A stretch of DNA of 63,626 nucleotides from Magnetococcales bacterium (GTDB taxonomy: Bacteria; Pseudomonadota; Magnetococcia; Magnetococcales; Magnetaquicoccaceae). The stretch spans positions 1 to 63,626 of the forward strand of contig JADFWP010000005.1 of the NCBI GenBank assembly GCA_015234115.1, in the 5' to 3' direction. Each line of letters starts with the position of its first letter. Within the stretch, counting starts at the first letter, position 1. This document shows, piece by piece, positions 8,229-20,296 of this stretch. Position numbers and translations under genes: made by a program. The notes under the pieces are model-generated. The model ran no database searches and was not told the origin of the DNA. It was given only the letters and a program-made list of their open reading frames with translations.

Positions 8229-8677
8229 GGTTGTTCATCCATAGGAGGTTGCAGCCGGTTCAGAAGATCCGCAGGGATGCGAACCGGCTTGAAATCACGA
8301 CTCAGCATGGCGATACGCACTTTGGCCCGAATCAGCGGGATTGCGTTGCCCGCGGCATCGTTCCGGGTGATGGTTTGCGCCAAGGTCAGGCTGACCCGCT
8401 TGGTCTGTTCCAATATTACCGTAACATTGAGCAGGTCGTCCAGACGCGCAGACGTCAAAAAGTCGATTTCCATGTTGGCCACGGCAAAAAGCAGGCCGCG
8501 TTCCTCAAGAAGTCGTGTCTGCCCGAATCCCAACGCCCGCAACCATTCGGTTCTGGCCCGTTCCATGAATTTCAGATATTCGGCGTGATAGACCACGCCT
8601 CCGGCATCGGTGTTTTCGTAATAAACCCGCGCCGGCCAATGAAAACCGGATCCACTCAAGGCAAAATTCCCAGCCAT
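8225..8677 (-). CDS. ybgC: Tol-Pal-associated acyl-CoA thioesterase YbgC
   Basis: A 150-aa hot-dog-fold thioesterase. The 4HBT signature [27 protein letters not shown]... includes the catalytic Asp of NTDAGG, and the length matches YbgC. It hydrolyses short acyl-CoA or acyl-ACP thioesters and is nearly always encoded just before tolQ. The start lies 22 bases inside the ruvB 3' end, and the stop overlaps the tolQ start. Confidence 0.93.
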   Translation of the reverse strand: MAGNFALSGSGFHWPARVYYENTDAGGVVYHAEYLKFMERARTEWLRALGFGQTRLLEERGLLFAVANMEIDFLTSARLDDLLNVTVILEQTKRVSLTLAQTITRNDAAGNAIPLIRAKVRIAMLSRDFKPVRIPADLLNRLQPPMDEQP

Positions 8678-9687
8678 TCGGTCAGGGGCGTGCGCCCCAG
8701 ATGGCGGCAGGCCGCCGGTGTCACCCGTCGTCCACGGGGGGTGCGATCCAGAAAACCCTGTTGCACCAGATAGGGTTCGATCACCTCCTCGATGGCATCC
8801 CGGGTCTCGCCCAAAGCGGCGGACAGGGTATCGAGTCCCACCGGACCACCGCCGAACTTGTCGAGAATGGTCAGCAGCAGACGCCGGTCCATGGCGTCCA
8901 GACCCAACCCATCGACCTCCAGCAGATTGAGGGCTGCGTCGGCCACCACCACATCGATGGCCCGCGCCCCGCGCACCTGGGCAAAGTCCCGCACCCGGCG
9001 CAGCAGGCGGTTGGCGATCCGTGGCGTGCCGCGTGCCCGTCGGGCGATCTCCATGGCGCCATGTTCGTGCAACGGAATCGTCAAAATCCTGGCAGAACGT
9101 TGCAGGATGCGCGCCAATTCGTCCGGGCTGTAGAATTCCATCCGCGCCAGAATGCCGAAGCGATCCCGCAGCGGATTGGTCAACAGGCCGGCCCGGGTGG
9201 TGGCGCCCACCAGGGTGAAGGGGGGCAGATCGATCTTGATCGAACGGGCCGACGGTCCTTCGCCGATCATGATATCCAGTTGGAAATCCTCCATTGCCGG
9301 ATAGAGAATCTCCTCCACCGCCGGACTCAGGCGGTGGATTTCGTCCACGAACAGCACATCCCCGGATTCGAGATTGGTCAGGAGCGCGGCCAGGTCGCCG
9401 GCGCGCTCGATGATCGGACCCGAGGTGGTTTTCAGGCCGGTGGCCATTTCGGCGGCGATGATCCGGGCCATGGTGGTCTTGCCCAGACCCGGCGGACCAT
9501 GCAACAACAAATGATCCAGAGCCTCGCCCCGGTTTTTGGCCGCCTGGATGAAGATTTCGAGATTGGCCTTCAGCCCCTCCTGGCCGACGAATTCGTTCAG
9601 ACGGGGCGGACGCAATCCGGGCGGTTCGCGTCGCTCCTCGTCCGGCAGGATCTCCGGGGTGATCAGTCGGTCGGTGTCGGTGATCAT
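8656..9687 (-). CDS. ruvB: Holliday junction branch-migration helicase RuvB
   Basis: A 343-aa AAA+ motor. Walker A is GPPGLGKTT, Walker B is VDEIHR, sensor I lies in GATTRAG, and the C-terminal winged helix reads [10 protein letters not shown]. It drives branch migration with RuvA and hands the junction to RuvC. The ATG overlaps the ruvA stop by 4 bases. Confidence 0.98.
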   Translation of the reverse strand: MITDTDRLITPEILPDEERREPPGLRPPRLNEFVGQEGLKANLEIFIQAAKNRGEALDHLLLHGPPGLGKTTMARIIAAEMATGLKTTSGPIIERAGDLAALLTNLESGDVLFVDEIHRLSPAVEEILYPAMEDFQLDIMIGEGPSARSIKIDLPPFTLVGATTRAGLLTNPLRDRFGILARMEFYSPDELARILQRSARILTIPLHEHGAMEIARRARGTPRIANRLLRRVRDFAQVRGARAIDVVVADAALNLLEVDGLGLDAMDRRLLLTILDKFGGGPVGLDTLSAALGETRDAIEEVIEPYLVQQGFLDRTPRGRRVTPAACRHLGRTPLTEWLGILP

Positions 9688-10334
9688 CGGGAGAGGATCT
9701 TCAAGGCAGAGCGCAGGGCAATGGCCGGATCGTTCAGTTCATGAGGCGGCAGGGTGCGCAGCACCCGTTCGGCATCCACGGCGCGATAGCCCAGATTGAC
9801 CAGGGCGGAGACCAGATCCTGACGCAGGGTGAAGGGGGTCTGGGTGGTCGCAGGCGCGGCGGTCGGGAGGAGGGGGGCGTCGGCGCTGCTTCCCTCCGGC
9901 GTCGGGAGGGTATCCGGGCTGGCCGGGGGGAGTGCGGGCAGCCGGTCCTTGAGTTCCACCACGAGTCGCATGGCGATCCGTTTGCCGACGCCGGGGATGC
10001 GCGCCAGCAGGGTGGCATCCTCGCGCGCCACGGCTGAAATCAGGGCCTCGGGGGCAAAGGTGGAGAGCGCGGCCATGGCCAGTTTGGCGCCAATGCCCGC
10101 CACCGAATTCAATACCACGAAGAGTTCCCGTTCCGCCGGGGTGACAAAGCCGTTCAGCAGCATGGCGTCTTCGCGCACATGCATCACGGTGAGCAACTTG
10201 ACCGCCTCGCCGATGGCGGGCAGACGTTCGAAGGTGGAGAGGGGAATGAAGATCCGATACCCCACGCCGCCCACATCCACCACCACCTGATGCGGCTCTT
10301 TTTCGGCCAGAATGCCGCGAATGTGGGCGATCAT
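9684..10334 (-). CDS. ruvA: Holliday junction-binding protein RuvA
   Basis: A 216-aa tetrameric junction-recognition subunit: N-terminal OB fold ([20 protein letters not shown]), two helix-hairpin-helix motifs ([27 protein letters not shown]) and a C-terminal RuvB-contact domain ([20 protein letters not shown]). A Pro/Ala-rich linker joins domains II and III. The start at 10334 overlaps the ruvC stop by 4 bases. Confidence 0.97.
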   Translation of the reverse strand: MIAHIRGILAEKEPHQVVVDVGGVGYRIFIPLSTFERLPAIGEAVKLLTVMHVREDAMLLNGFVTPAERELFVVLNSVAGIGAKLAMAALSTFAPEALISAVAREDATLLARIPGVGKRIAMRLVVELKDRLPALPPASPDTLPTPEGSSADAPLLPTAAPATTQTPFTLRQDLVSALVNLGYRAVDAERVLRTLPPHELNDPAIALRSALKILSR

Positions 10335-10834
10335 CGTCGCTCCTGACGGGCCACCAGTGCCGCGACTCCGGAGGAGCGTTGCAGATGACACAAAGCGCCC
10401 GCCAAAGCATCCGCCGCATCCTGGGGGGGAGCGGTCTGCAAGGAGAGCAGCATCCTGACCATGGCCTGAACCTGGCTTTTTTCCGCCCGGCCATAGCCCA
10501 CCACCGCCTGTTTGATCTGCAAGGCGGTATATTCAAAGACCGGCAGCCCCGCCGCGTTGGCCGCGACGATGGCCGAGCCTCGGGCCTGACCCAGTTTCAA
10601 GGCGCTTTGCACGTTCACCGCCACAAAAATCTCCTCTACCGTGGCCGCTTCCGGGTGATGAGCGCGGATGGCGGCGCTCAATCCGTCGAAGATCCGCCCC
10701 AGCCGTTCCGGCCAGGGGGTCTCGGACGCGGTGCGGATCGCGCCATGGGCCACATGCCGGAAACCCGAACCATGCGACTCCACCACCCCCCAACCCGTGA
10801 CCGTGCTGCCGGGATCGATCCCCAGAACGCGCAT
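10331..10834 (-). CDS. ruvC: Crossover junction endodeoxyribonuclease RuvC
   Basis: The 167-aa resolvase that cleaves Holliday junctions. The RNase H-like acidic residues are visible: LGIDPGS at the N-terminus, VEEIFVAVN in the middle and PQDAADALAGALCH at the end. It starts only 4 bases after the yebC stop, so the yebC-ruvC-ruvA-ruvB order is unbroken. Confidence 0.97.
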   Translation of the reverse strand: MRVLGIDPGSTVTGWGVVESHGSGFRHVAHGAIRTASETPWPERLGRIFDGLSAAIRAHHPEAATVEEIFVAVNVQSALKLGQARGSAIVAANAAGLPVFEYTALQIKQAVVGYGRAEKSQVQAMVRMLLSLQTAPPQDAADALAGALCHLQRSSGVAALVARQERR

Positions 10835-10838
10835 GGCG

Positions 10839-11582
10839 TCAGCCGAGCCGCTCCATGATTTCGTCGGGAATGTCGAAATTGGCGTAGACCTTTTGCACGT
10901 CGTCGTTGTCTTCGAGCATGTCGAGCAGTTTCAGCATGGTGGTGGCGCTTTTTTCGTCGAGGGTGACGGTGTTCTGAGGCCGCCAGGTCACCTCTGCCGA
11001 TTCCGGATTGGCGAATCCAGCCGCAGCCAAAGCATCGCGCACGCTTTCGAACTCTTCGGGGGTGGTGATCACCTCGCAGGTGCCGTCGGTAGCGATCATG
11101 TCTTCGGCCCCGGCCTCCAGGGCGGCTTCCATGAGTTTCTCCTCGTTGGCGCCCTGGAATACGATTTCACCTTTCTTGTCGAACAGATAGGAGACGCACC
11201 CGGACGAACCCATATTGCCGCCGTACTTGCTGAAGATATGGCGCACATCGGCCACGGTGCGGTTGTTGTTGTCCGACAGGGTATCGACCAGGATCGCCAC
11301 GCCAGCCGGGCCATAGCCTTCGAAGCGCACTTCCTTGTAATCGGTGCCCTCTTCGGCCCCGGCCCCGCGTTTGATCGCCTTTTCCATGGTATCCTTGGCC
11401 AGGTTTTGCGCCCGTGCCGCCAGGATCGCTGCCCGCAGACGGGGATTGGCCGCAGGGTCCGCTCCGCCCATGCGGGCTGCGGTGGTGATCTCACGGATCA
11501 GTTTGGTGAAGATCTTGCCCCGCTTGGCATCCTGCGCCCCCTTGCGGATTTTGATGTTGGCCCATTTGCTGTGTCCTGCCAT
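10839..11582 (-). CDS. yebC: YebC/PmpR-family protein
   Basis: A 247-aa protein starting [18 protein letters not shown], the family's invariant N-terminus, which fixes the start at 11582. Further conserved blocks include [19 protein letters not shown] and [18 protein letters not shown]. Members are DNA-binding regulators, and recent work links some to relief of ribosome stalling. It is the first gene of the yebC-ruvCAB-ybgC-tolQRA series. The 264 bases upstream (11583-11846) hold no gene I can support. Confidence 0.96.
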   Translation of the reverse strand: MAGHSKWANIKIRKGAQDAKRGKIFTKLIREITTAARMGGADPAANPRLRAAILAARAQNLAKDTMEKAIKRGAGAEEGTDYKEVRFEGYGPAGVAILVDTLSDNNNRTVADVRHIFSKYGGNMGSSGCVSYLFDKKGEIVFQGANEEKLMEAALEAGAEDMIATDGTCEVITTPEEFESVRDALAAAGFANPESAEVTWRPQNTVTLDEKSATTMLKLLDMLEDNDDVQKVYANFDIPDEIMERLG

Positions 11583-11846
11583 GGATTGAGACTCCTGAAT
11601 GAATAAAAAGACCGTACCGGTGAAGCCAAGCGAAAAAAGGTTAGACAATTCTGGCCTTGGCGTCCAGGTATGACGTTGCTGGAGCGGGATGCGCACTGCG
11701 GCAAGATAAAGAGCGCGACCGGGGGATTGCTCCCTCAGGGTGTTGAGCGCCCCTTTGATTCGTGTCCGGAAGTGATTTGAGCGCAGGGGTGAAGTTTTAG
11801 AAAAAAACATACCATACGCAGGTGTCATGCGGATCGGCTCCAACGC

Positions 11847-11878
11847 AAAAAACGCCCACCTTTGCGGGTGGGCGTTCA
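11847..11878 (-). terminator. Rho-independent terminator after tRNA-Pro
   Basis: Read on the minus strand: AACGCCCACC, a 6-base loop, GGTGGGCGTT, then a run of T residues. It begins about 20 bases after the tRNA 3' end and should release the tRNA transcript before yebC. Confidence 0.88.
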
Positions 11879-11897
11879 ACTTGCCAAATGGATAAAT

Positions 11898-11974
11898 TGG
11901 TCGGGGTGGCGAGATTCGAACTCACGACCCCAGCGACCCGAACGCTGTGCTCTACCAGACTGAGCCACACCCCG
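11898..11974 (-). tRNA. tRNA-Pro (anticodon CGG)
   Basis: A 77-base cloverleaf on the minus strand with CCA encoded. The acceptor stem CGGGGTG pairs with CACCCCG. The anticodon stem CAGCG/CGCTG encloses TTCGGGT with anticodon CGG, and the T-arm reads GTTCGAATC. It has its own promoter upstream and a terminator downstream. Confidence 0.97.
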
Positions 11975-11993
11975 AAAGCCGACCAATCCGAAC

Positions 11994-12022
11994 AGCATAC
12001 CTCAAATGAATTCGCAGGTCAA
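11994..12022 (-). promoter_or_regulatory. sigma70 promoter of tRNA-Pro
   Basis: On the minus strand TTGACC (12022-12017) and TATGCT (11999-11994) are separated by 17 bases, ending about 20 bases before the tRNA 5' end. The -35 box overlaps the ispB stop codon. Confidence 0.72.
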
Positions 12023-13023
12023 TAGCTGCGTTCAAAAGAAAAATCGGCGAGCATGGCCATGGCTTCGCGCTCCGGGGTATCGGGCAGTCGGGCCAGTTGG
12101 GCCTTGGCTTCGCCGGCAAAGGCTTTGGCGCGATCCATGGCATAATCGAGCGAACCGCGTTCCCGCACCAGTTGAATGGCCCGCTGCAACGCCCCTTCCG
12201 GGAAATCCTTGCGCTCTAGGCAGCGGCTCCAGAATTGGCGTTCTTCCGGGCTGCCGTGGCGATAGGCGTGGATCACCGGCAGGGTGATCTTGCCTTCCTG
12301 GAAGTCGTCGCCCACGCTTTTGCCCAACACTTCGTTGGTGGCCGAATAGTCCAGGGCGTCGTCCACTACCTGATAGGCCTTGCCCAAAAGCAGGCCATAG
12401 CGGGCCAGGGACTCTTCCTCGGAGGCCGGACGATGGTTGAGCACCGCGCCGATCTGGGCCGCAGCCGCGAACAGGGTGGCGGTCTTGCGTTGCACCACTT
12501 CCAGATAATGTTCTTCGCTGGTGGCCAGATCGTTGGTGGCCACCAGTTGCATCACCTCCCCTTCGGAGATGACGGCACAGGCGTCGGCAATGATCTGCAA
12601 CACCTTCAGATCGCCATGGGCGACCAGAATCTGAAACGAACGGGAAAAGAGATAATCCCCCACCAGAACCGGGGCTTTGCTGCCCCAGACCGAATTGGCG
12701 GTGGCCCGTCCGCGTCGGGTATCGGATTTGTCCACCACGTCATCGTGCAGCAAAGTGGCGGTATGGATGAACTCGACTACCGCCGCCAGCAAGGCGTCGT
12801 CCTGGCCCGCATAGCCGAACAGACGGGCCACCAGCAGGGTCAGAACCGGTCGCAACCGTTTGCCACCGCTTTCGATGATGTGCGCCCCCATCTTCGGAAT
12901 CAATTCGACCTGGGAGTTCAACTGCTCCAGAATGATCGAATTGGTCCGTTCCAGGTCCGGTCCGATCAGTTCTCCCAGCCGTTTCAGGACCGGTGGCAGA
13001 TTGGATGGGGATGACGGTTTCAT
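12019..13023 (-). CDS. ispB: Polyprenyl (octaprenyl-type) diphosphate synthase
   Basis: A 334-aa trans-prenyltransferase that elongates farnesyl diphosphate with isopentenyl diphosphate to make the quinone side chain. Both Asp-rich motifs are present, DDVVDKSDTRRGR and DDALDYS, with GGKRLRP upstream. The length fits IspB rather than IspA. Chain length cannot be read from the sequence. It is a single gene divergent from maf. Confidence 0.93.
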   Translation of the reverse strand: MKPSSPSNLPPVLKRLGELIGPDLERTNSIILEQLNSQVELIPKMGAHIIESGGKRLRPVLTLLVARLFGYAGQDDALLAAVVEFIHTATLLHDDVVDKSDTRRGRATANSVWGSKAPVLVGDYLFSRSFQILVAHGDLKVLQIIADACAVISEGEVMQLVATNDLATSEEHYLEVVQRKTATLFAAAAQIGAVLNHRPASEEESLARYGLLLGKAYQVVDDALDYSATNEVLGKSVGDDFQEGKITLPVIHAYRHGSPEERQFWSRCLERKDFPEGALQRAIQLVRERGSLDYAMDRAKAFAGEAKAQLARLPDTPEREAMAMLADFSFERSY

Positions 13024-13118
13024 GGCTGGCTTTTCATGGAATCAGGCGCGATAATGGTGGAAAACTTGGTTGCACACAATAGGATCGCGAGACGGAAACC
13101 GTCAAGTGTTCTTGACCC

Positions 13119-13781
13119 ATGGAGGGACGGTTTTTGGCAATTCCATCTGAAAAAGATCCCCGCATCCCCGGAAACCTTGATCCGGGACAATTTTCGGGCA
13201 GGCGTTTGCGTCTGGCTTCGGCTTCGGAACGGCGGTTGACGCTCTTGCGTCAGGTTGGACTCGACCCCGAGGTGTGGCCGACCACCATCGATGAATCCGT
13301 ATTCCCGGACGAAGATCCGGAAGCCTATGTCGCCCGCATGGCCCTGACCAAAGCCCGTGCCGCCTTCGACCCCGAACCGGATCACCTGGTGCTGGGGGCC
13401 GATACCGCCGTGGTCTGTGACCGGGAGATCCTCGGCAAACCCGCCGGCCCCGAAGAGGCCATGGCCATGCTCGCCCGTCTTTCGGGCCGCACCCACCGGG
13501 TGCTGACCGCCATCGCGGTCTGCACGCGCAACCATCCGGAGGGGGTGGTGCAGGTCGTGACCAGTCGGGTTGCGTTCAAAAGCCTGACCCGGGCAGAGAT
13601 CACCGCCTATGTCGCCACCGGCGAACCCCTTGACAAGGCTGGCTCTTATGGCATTCAAGGGATCGGCGCCTTCCTGGTTTGTCACCTGGAAGGCTCCTAT
13701 TCCGGCGTGGTCGGCCTGCCCCTCTTCGAAACCCTGGAATTGTTGCGGAATTTGGGGTTGACATTTCCGGGTCCAGAGTGA
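13119..13781 (+). CDS. maf: Maf-family nucleotide pyrophosphatase
   Basis: A 220-aa protein with the Maf signatures RLRLASASERR, LGADTAVVCDREILGKP and DKAGSYGIQGIG. Maf proteins hydrolyse nucleoside triphosphates, often modified or dTTP/UTP, to the monophosphates and act as house-cleaning enzymes. The core begins near residue 29, so the first 28 residues are an unusual extension. The start may lie further downstream at a non-ATG codon. The stop codon sits inside the rplU promoter. Confidence 0.92.
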   Translation: MEGRFLAIPSEKDPRIPGNLDPGQFSGRRLRLASASERRLTLLRQVGLDPEVWPTTIDESVFPDEDPEAYVARMALTKARAAFDPEPDHLVLGADTAVVCDREILGKPAGPEEAMAMLARLSGRTHRVLTAIAVCTRNHPEGVVQVVTSRVAFKSLTRAEITAYVATGEPLDKAGSYGIQGIGAFLVCHLEGSYSGVVGLPLFETLELLRNLGLTFPGPE

Positions 13782-13786
13782 TAATA
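13759..13786 (+). promoter_or_regulatory. sigma70 promoter of rplU-rpmA
   Basis: A perfect TTGACA (13759-13764) and GATAAT (13781-13786) with a 16-base spacer, about 95 bases before the rplU ATG. It overlaps the end of maf. The resulting leader of roughly 85 bases could host autoregulation by L21, but I see no clear structure. Confidence 0.75.
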
Positions 13787-13880
13787 GAGAGTTTCTGATC
13801 GCCTCAGGGCTTGGGGAGCATGGGGCCTCGCAGTGGCATCCGGCACAGACGGCACAAAAGAGAGATAAGGAGTGGTGGAT

Positions 13881-14189
13881 ATGTATGCAGTGGTCCGCAC
13901 CGGCGGAAAACAATATAAAATGGCGGTCGATGATGTCGTGCGCGTCGAAAAACTGCCCGGAGAAGCAGGAGAAGATGTCCAACTGACCGATGTGCTGCTC
14001 GTCTCGGTCGATGGCAACCTCAAAACCGGAAACGAACTCTCCGGCAGCCAGGTCACCGGCACCATCCTGCGCCAGTTCAAGGACAAAAAAGTCCTGGTCT
14101 TCAAGAAAAAACGACGCAAAAATTATCGGCGCACCCATGGCCATCGCCAGCAGCTCACCGAACTGCGTGTGACCGGCATCACGGCCTGA
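13881..14189 (+). CDS. rplU: 50S ribosomal protein L21
   Basis: A 102-aa large-subunit protein that binds 23S rRNA. MYAVVRTGGKQYKMAVDD and the basic KKRRKNYRRTHGHRQ stretch are diagnostic. AAGGAG at 13867-13872 with 8-base spacing decides the ATG at 13881 over the GTG at 13872. It is followed by rpmA, the usual pair. Confidence 0.97.
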   Translation: MYAVVRTGGKQYKMAVDDVVRVEKLPGEAGEDVQLTDVLLVSVDGNLKTGNELSGSQVTGTILRQFKDKKVLVFKKKRRKNYRRTHGHRQQLTELRVTGITA

Positions 14190-14241
14190 TCTTTGACACA
14201 CAGAATCCTGCGATTTTGATCTTTCAGTCGGGAGACGACTC

Positions 14242-14496
14242 ATGGCACACAAAAAAGCGGGTGGCTCAACCCGCAACGGACGCGATTCCATCGGACGCCG
14301 CTTGGGCGTGAAACGCTACGGCGGACAAAAAGTCATTCCGGGCAATATCCTCATCCGCCAACGCGGCTCCCAGGTCTATCCGGGTGTGGGCGTGGGCATG
14401 GGACGGGATTTCACCCTGTTCGCCCTGGTCGAAGGGGTGGTCTCCTTCGCCGAACGCAACAATCGCCGCTATATCCATGTCACGGCTGCGGCCTGA
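14242..14496 (+). CDS. rpmA: 50S ribosomal protein L27
   Basis: An 84-aa protein near the peptidyl-transferase centre. [16 protein letters not shown] and the [18 protein letters not shown] and [11 protein letters not shown] blocks are fully typical. The N-terminus begins directly with the mature form, with no cleavable leader. A family-1 repeat follows six bases after the stop and probably separates this pair from obgE. Confidence 0.98.
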   Translation: MAHKKAGGSTRNGRDSIGRRLGVKRYGGQKVIPGNILIRQRGSQVYPGVGVGMGRDFTLFALVEGVVSFAERNNRRYIHVTAAA

Positions 14497-14501
14497 CAAT
14501 T

Positions 14502-14635
14502 AAAAAAAAAGAGAGGGTCTGGGGGATTCCTCCCCCAGGGTTTTGACTTTAAAAGCAAAATCTATAAAAATTTTTTGTTTAACGTCAAAACCCTGGGGGA
14601 AGAATCCCCCAGACCCCCCTCTTTTCTTTCAATGG
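14502..14635. repeat. Dispersed long palindromic repeat, family 1 (complete copy)
   Basis: Left arm 14502-14552 and right arm 14583-14630 are inverted copies with the same GAGGGTCTGGGGGATTCCTC order as the other family members. The AT-rich centre is about 30 bases. It lies between rpmA and obgE in codirectional genes, so a role as transcription barrier or attenuator is possible. Confidence 0.9.
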
Positions 14636-14639
14636 TTGA

Positions 14640-16971
<2,332 letters not shown>

Positions 16972-16979
16972 TTACGCCC

Positions 16980-18242
16980 ATGTCGGATACCATTGCCATG
17001 ATGGAACAGATCGGCCAACAGGCCCGCGCCGCAGCCCGTCTGCTCTCTGCCAGCGACGGCACGACCCGCAATCGCGCCCTGGCTTTGATGGCCGACCGGC
17101 TGCTGGCCGACCGGGAGGCGCTTCAGGCAGCCAATGCCCTGGATCTGGCCGCTGCCGAAGCCAATGGCCTCACTCCGGCGATGATCGACCGGTTGCGTCT
17201 GACCGACAAGGGGATTCAGGCCATGGCCGACGGCGTGCGGGAGGTGGCGGCGCTGCCCGATCCGGTCGGCGAGATCACCGAGATGAAACCCCGTCCCAAT
17301 GGCATGCTGGTGGGACGGATGCGGGTGCCGCTCGGCGTGATCGGCATCATTTACGAATCCCGTCCCAATGTCACCGCGGACGCGGCAGCGTTGTGCGTCA
17401 AATCGGGCAATGCGGTGATTCTGCGCGGCGGCTCGGAAGCGATCCATTCCAATCGCGCCATTGCCGCCTGTCTTGCCGCAGGGTTGCAGGAGGCCGGACT
17501 GCCTGCCGCAGCCGTGCAGTTCATCGACACCACGGATCGGGCTGCGGTGGGTGCCTTGCTCAAGAGTGATCGCTATGTGGACATCATCATTCCTCGTGGC
17601 GGCAAGGGGTTGATCCAGCGGGTGATGGAGGAGTCCCACATTCCGGTGATCAAACATCTGGACGGGATCTGTCACACCTATGTGGATCGTTATGCCGACC
17701 CGCAGATGGCCGAAGAGTTGACCTTCAACGGCAAGATGCAGCGCACCGGAGTATGCAACGCCACCGAGACCTTGTTGGTTCATCAGGCTGTGGCCGCCGA
17801 TTTTCTGCCCTACATGTGCCATCGTCTGCAAGAGGCCGGCTGTGAACTGCGCGGCTGCGCAGAGACCCAGGCCATTGTCGGCGAAAGCATCCTCCCCGCC
17901 ACCCCGGAAGATTACGACACCGAACATCTGGCCGCGATCCTCTCGATCCGGGTGGTCGCGTCGCTGGACGAGGCGTTGGCCCACATCGAGGCCCATTCGT
18001 CGCGTCACACCGAAACCATCGTCACCCGCGATCATGGCCGCGCCATGCGATTCTTGCGCGAGGTGGACTCCTCGGCGGTCATGGTCAACGCCTCGACCCG
18101 CTTCAACGACGGCTTCCAGTTCGGATTGGGCGCCGAGATGGGGATCTCCACCGACAAGCTCCATGTGCGCGGTCCCGTTGGACTCGAAGGGTTGACCTGT
18201 CTGAAATACATCGTCTTGGGAGACGGTCAGTTGCGCCAATGA
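16980..18242 (+). CDS. proA: Gamma-glutamyl phosphate reductase
   Basis: A 420-aa NADPH-dependent enzyme converting glutamyl phosphate to glutamate semialdehyde, the second proline step. The family core [20 protein letters not shown] and the catalytic-Cys segment [13 protein letters not shown] are present. A GTG at 16968 in frame would overlap the proB stop. I prefer the ATG at 16980 behind GGGGAG. The stop overlaps the nadD ATG by 4 bases. Confidence 0.96.
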   Translation: MSDTIAMMEQIGQQARAAARLLSASDGTTRNRALALMADRLLADREALQAANALDLAAAEANGLTPAMIDRLRLTDKGIQAMADGVREVAALPDPVGEITEMKPRPNGMLVGRMRVPLGVIGIIYESRPNVTADAAALCVKSGNAVILRGGSEAIHSNRAIAACLAAGLQEAGLPAAAVQFIDTTDRAAVGALLKSDRYVDIIIPRGGKGLIQRVMEESHIPVIKHLDGICHTYVDRYADPQMAEELTFNGKMQRTGVCNATETLLVHQAVAADFLPYMCHRLQEAGCELRGCAETQAIVGESILPATPEDYDTEHLAAILSIRVVASLDEALAHIEAHSSRHTETIVTRDHGRAMRFLREVDSSAVMVNASTRFNDGFQFGLGAEMGISTDKLHVRGPVGLEGLTCLKYIVLGDGQLRQ

Positions 18243-18883
18243 TCCGCAAAACGGGTCTGTTGGGGGGAGCCTTCAATCCCCCGCATTACGGTCATCTGCG
18301 CCCGGCCCAGGAGGCCATGCAGGCTTTGGGTCTGGAGCGGGTCGTGTTCATTCCCACCGGGGTTCATCCCTTCAAGGGGCCGGAACTCCTCGCTCCGGTC
18401 GAACACCGTCTGGCCATGCTCCGTCTGGCATTGACGGGGTGGCCTGGCTTCGATCTCTGGGAGATTGAGGCTCAATCTTCCGAAATTTCCTATACGGTCA
18501 ATACATTAACCGCATGGCATTGCCTTCACCCGGACCAGGAGCCGGTGCTGCTGATCGGTGCCGATATCCTGCGGGAGCTGCATCTGTGGCGGGCGTGGCG
18601 ACGAATTCCGGAGTTGGCCCATGTGGTCTTGATGACCCGACCAGGGTTTGTGGGGGAGGTGGATTTTCCGGCCTGGGAGTATCTGGAGCGATTCCGGGTC
18701 GGCTCTGTGGAGGAGCTGGATCGGCAGCGGCTGGGGCGGTATGGTTTCCTGCCCATCCGCGTCACCCCCCAGCCCATCGCCTCCACCGAGTTGCGACACC
18801 GGTTGCGGACCGGGGAGGCGGTGGCGGGGATGATGCCGGAGGGGGTGGCGGGGTATATCGGCAATCAGAAGCTGTTTCAGTGA
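18239..18883 (+). CDS. nadD: Nicotinate-nucleotide adenylyltransferase
   Basis: A 214-aa enzyme adenylating nicotinate mononucleotide in NAD synthesis. The nucleotidyltransferase motif [12 protein letters not shown] (HxGH class) and the C-terminal ISSTELR-type site ([10 protein letters not shown]) are present. It ends the obgE-proB-proA-nadD run, a common order. Its last 7 bases overlap a convergent minus-strand gene. Confidence 0.95.
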   Translation: MIRKTGLLGGAFNPPHYGHLRPAQEAMQALGLERVVFIPTGVHPFKGPELLAPVEHRLAMLRLALTGWPGFDLWEIEAQSSEISYTVNTLTAWHCLHPDQEPVLLIGADILRELHLWRAWRRIPELAHVVLMTRPGFVGEVDFPAWEYLERFRVGSVEELDRQRLGRYGFLPIRVTPQPIASTELRHRLRTGEAVAGMMPEGVAGYIGNQKLFQ

Positions 18884-19848
18884 GTCGGGCCTTGAGAATC
18901 GTCAGCAAACACCTCCTCCAAAGAACCCGCATCCAGCAATCGATCTCCCCATCGTTCCAATGATGTCGAATCGGCCTGGGCGATTTTTTCCTGGATGATT
19001 GCCGGCAATGGACCGAAACGGCGGGTCAGTTGACGCAGGATGATTTTTGCCTCCCCTTCCTCGCGCCCTTCCTCGCGGATATGGGCCGTCCTGCGAATCC
19101 GGAACAACTCCTCTTCCGGCATGGCATTCATCATCGCCTCAAACCAGGTCCGTCGTCCCAGATCCATCACCGCCTCCGGGGTCCAGCCCACCGGCTCAAC
19201 GGTTTGTGCGGTTCCTTTCATGCGCAATCTCCTGATACCAGAGAGAAAACAGGCAAATTCATCGGAGAGGGCGGTCAGTCCCGAGGCAATCATCCGGGCA
19301 AACCCCTTGCGCCACTCCGGTTCGCGACTCGCAAAGCATTTCAATAAGGCATTATGGGGCAGATCGGTCAGTTCGTTCAACACAATCAAACGCAACCGAT
19401 GGATTTGCGGGGCTTCGGTTCCATACACCCCGGCCTTGTCCTGGGGTTTGAAACCATGAGAGCGTAGAATCTCCTGGCGCGGTGTTTTGGAGACCAGGAG
19501 GAAACTATTCAATTCATGGAATCCCAACTTCTGCTTGGCGCGGTAGAGGAAGTCGTTGACAAAGAGTTGCCCGATCGCCTCTTCGTTCAGGCTTTTGGTG
19601 AACTTGAACTCAATCAAGAGTTCCCTGGCCGTGGTATCATGCAACCCATCGGCCAGCCAAGCCCTTTGCGCTTCGGTCCAATCCTCTCCCTCCCGGCGCA
19701 AAAGCAGAATATCCGCCTTGGGCGACCCGCTCACCACGTCCACCTCGGTCTGAACCGAGACATCCAGCCGGGTCAGGGGTTCCTCCAGCACCTTGCCGAG
19801 CAGGCAGTGCCAGCGGGTTTTGTTGGGGATGGATGGAGAGTGGGTCAT
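18877..19848 (-). CDS. Rpn/PD-(D/E)XK-like protein with C-terminal DUF4351
   Basis: A 323-aa protein. The N-terminal half has nuclease-like spacing of acidic residues (PKADILLLRR, then RELLIEFKF), as in the recombination-promoting nuclease/PDDEXK transposase-like families. The C-terminal part (about 262-318) matches DUF4351: LTRRFGPLPAIIQEKIAQAD and LERWGDRLLDAGSLEEVF. Such genes multiply within genomes, and a degraded second copy lies directly upstream. Substrate and role are unknown. It overlaps nadD by 7 bases at the 3' end, with no room for a terminator. Confidence 0.72.
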   Translation of the reverse strand: MTHSPSIPNKTRWHCLLGKVLEEPLTRLDVSVQTEVDVVSGSPKADILLLRREGEDWTEAQRAWLADGLHDTTARELLIEFKFTKSLNEEAIGQLFVNDFLYRAKQKLGFHELNSFLLVSKTPRQEILRSHGFKPQDKAGVYGTEAPQIHRLRLIVLNELTDLPHNALLKCFASREPEWRKGFARMIASGLTALSDEFACFLSGIRRLRMKGTAQTVEPVGWTPEAVMDLGRRTWFEAMMNAMPEEELFRIRRTAHIREEGREEGEAKIILRQLTRRFGPLPAIIQEKIAQADSTSLERWGDRLLDAGSLEEVFADDSQGPTH

Positions 19849-19878
19849 CTGAAGTGCTGTTCTGCCGCTGAATCTCGA

Positions 19879-20268
19879 TCAATGACTTGAAGCTGACGGG
19901 TCCGTGGCAAACACCTCCTCCAAAGACCCTGCATCCAGCAGGCGATCTCCCCATCGCTCCAGTGATGTCGAATCGGCCTGGGCGATTTTTTCCTGGATGA
20001 TTGCGGGCAACGGGCCGAAACGGCGGGTCAGCAGACGCAGGATGATTTTTGCCTCCCCTTCCTCGCGTCCTTCCTCACGGATATGGGCCGTTCTGCGAAT
20101 CCGGAACAACTCCTCTTCCGGCATGGCATTCATCATCGCCTCAAACCAGGTCCGTCGTCCCAGATCCATCACCGCCTCCGGGGTCCAGCCCACCGGCTCA
20201 ACGGTTTGTGCGGTTCCTTTCATGCGCAATCTCCTGATACCAGAGAGAAAACATGAAAAACAACACAA
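19879..20268 (-). pseudogene. C-terminal remnant of a duplicated Rpn/DUF4351 gene
   Basis: Bases 19893-20253 repeat 18894-19249 almost exactly, encoding the DUF4351 end of the gene downstream with a few changes (LRLLTRRFG for LRQLTRRFG, and ATDPSASSH at the end). Homology stops sharply after GATACCAGAGAGAAAAC at 20253. The open frame could encode a 129-aa peptide starting MCCFSCFLSG, whose first residues come from foreign sequence. The missing N-terminal piece is at 21106-21203. Confidence 0.85.
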
Positions 20269-20296
20269 GATAACATTTTTATAATCTATTTAAAAA

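Noticed and set aside
13787-13880. Autoregulatory L21 leader structure before rplU
   Set aside because: The leader is about the right length but I could not draw a stable conserved fold.
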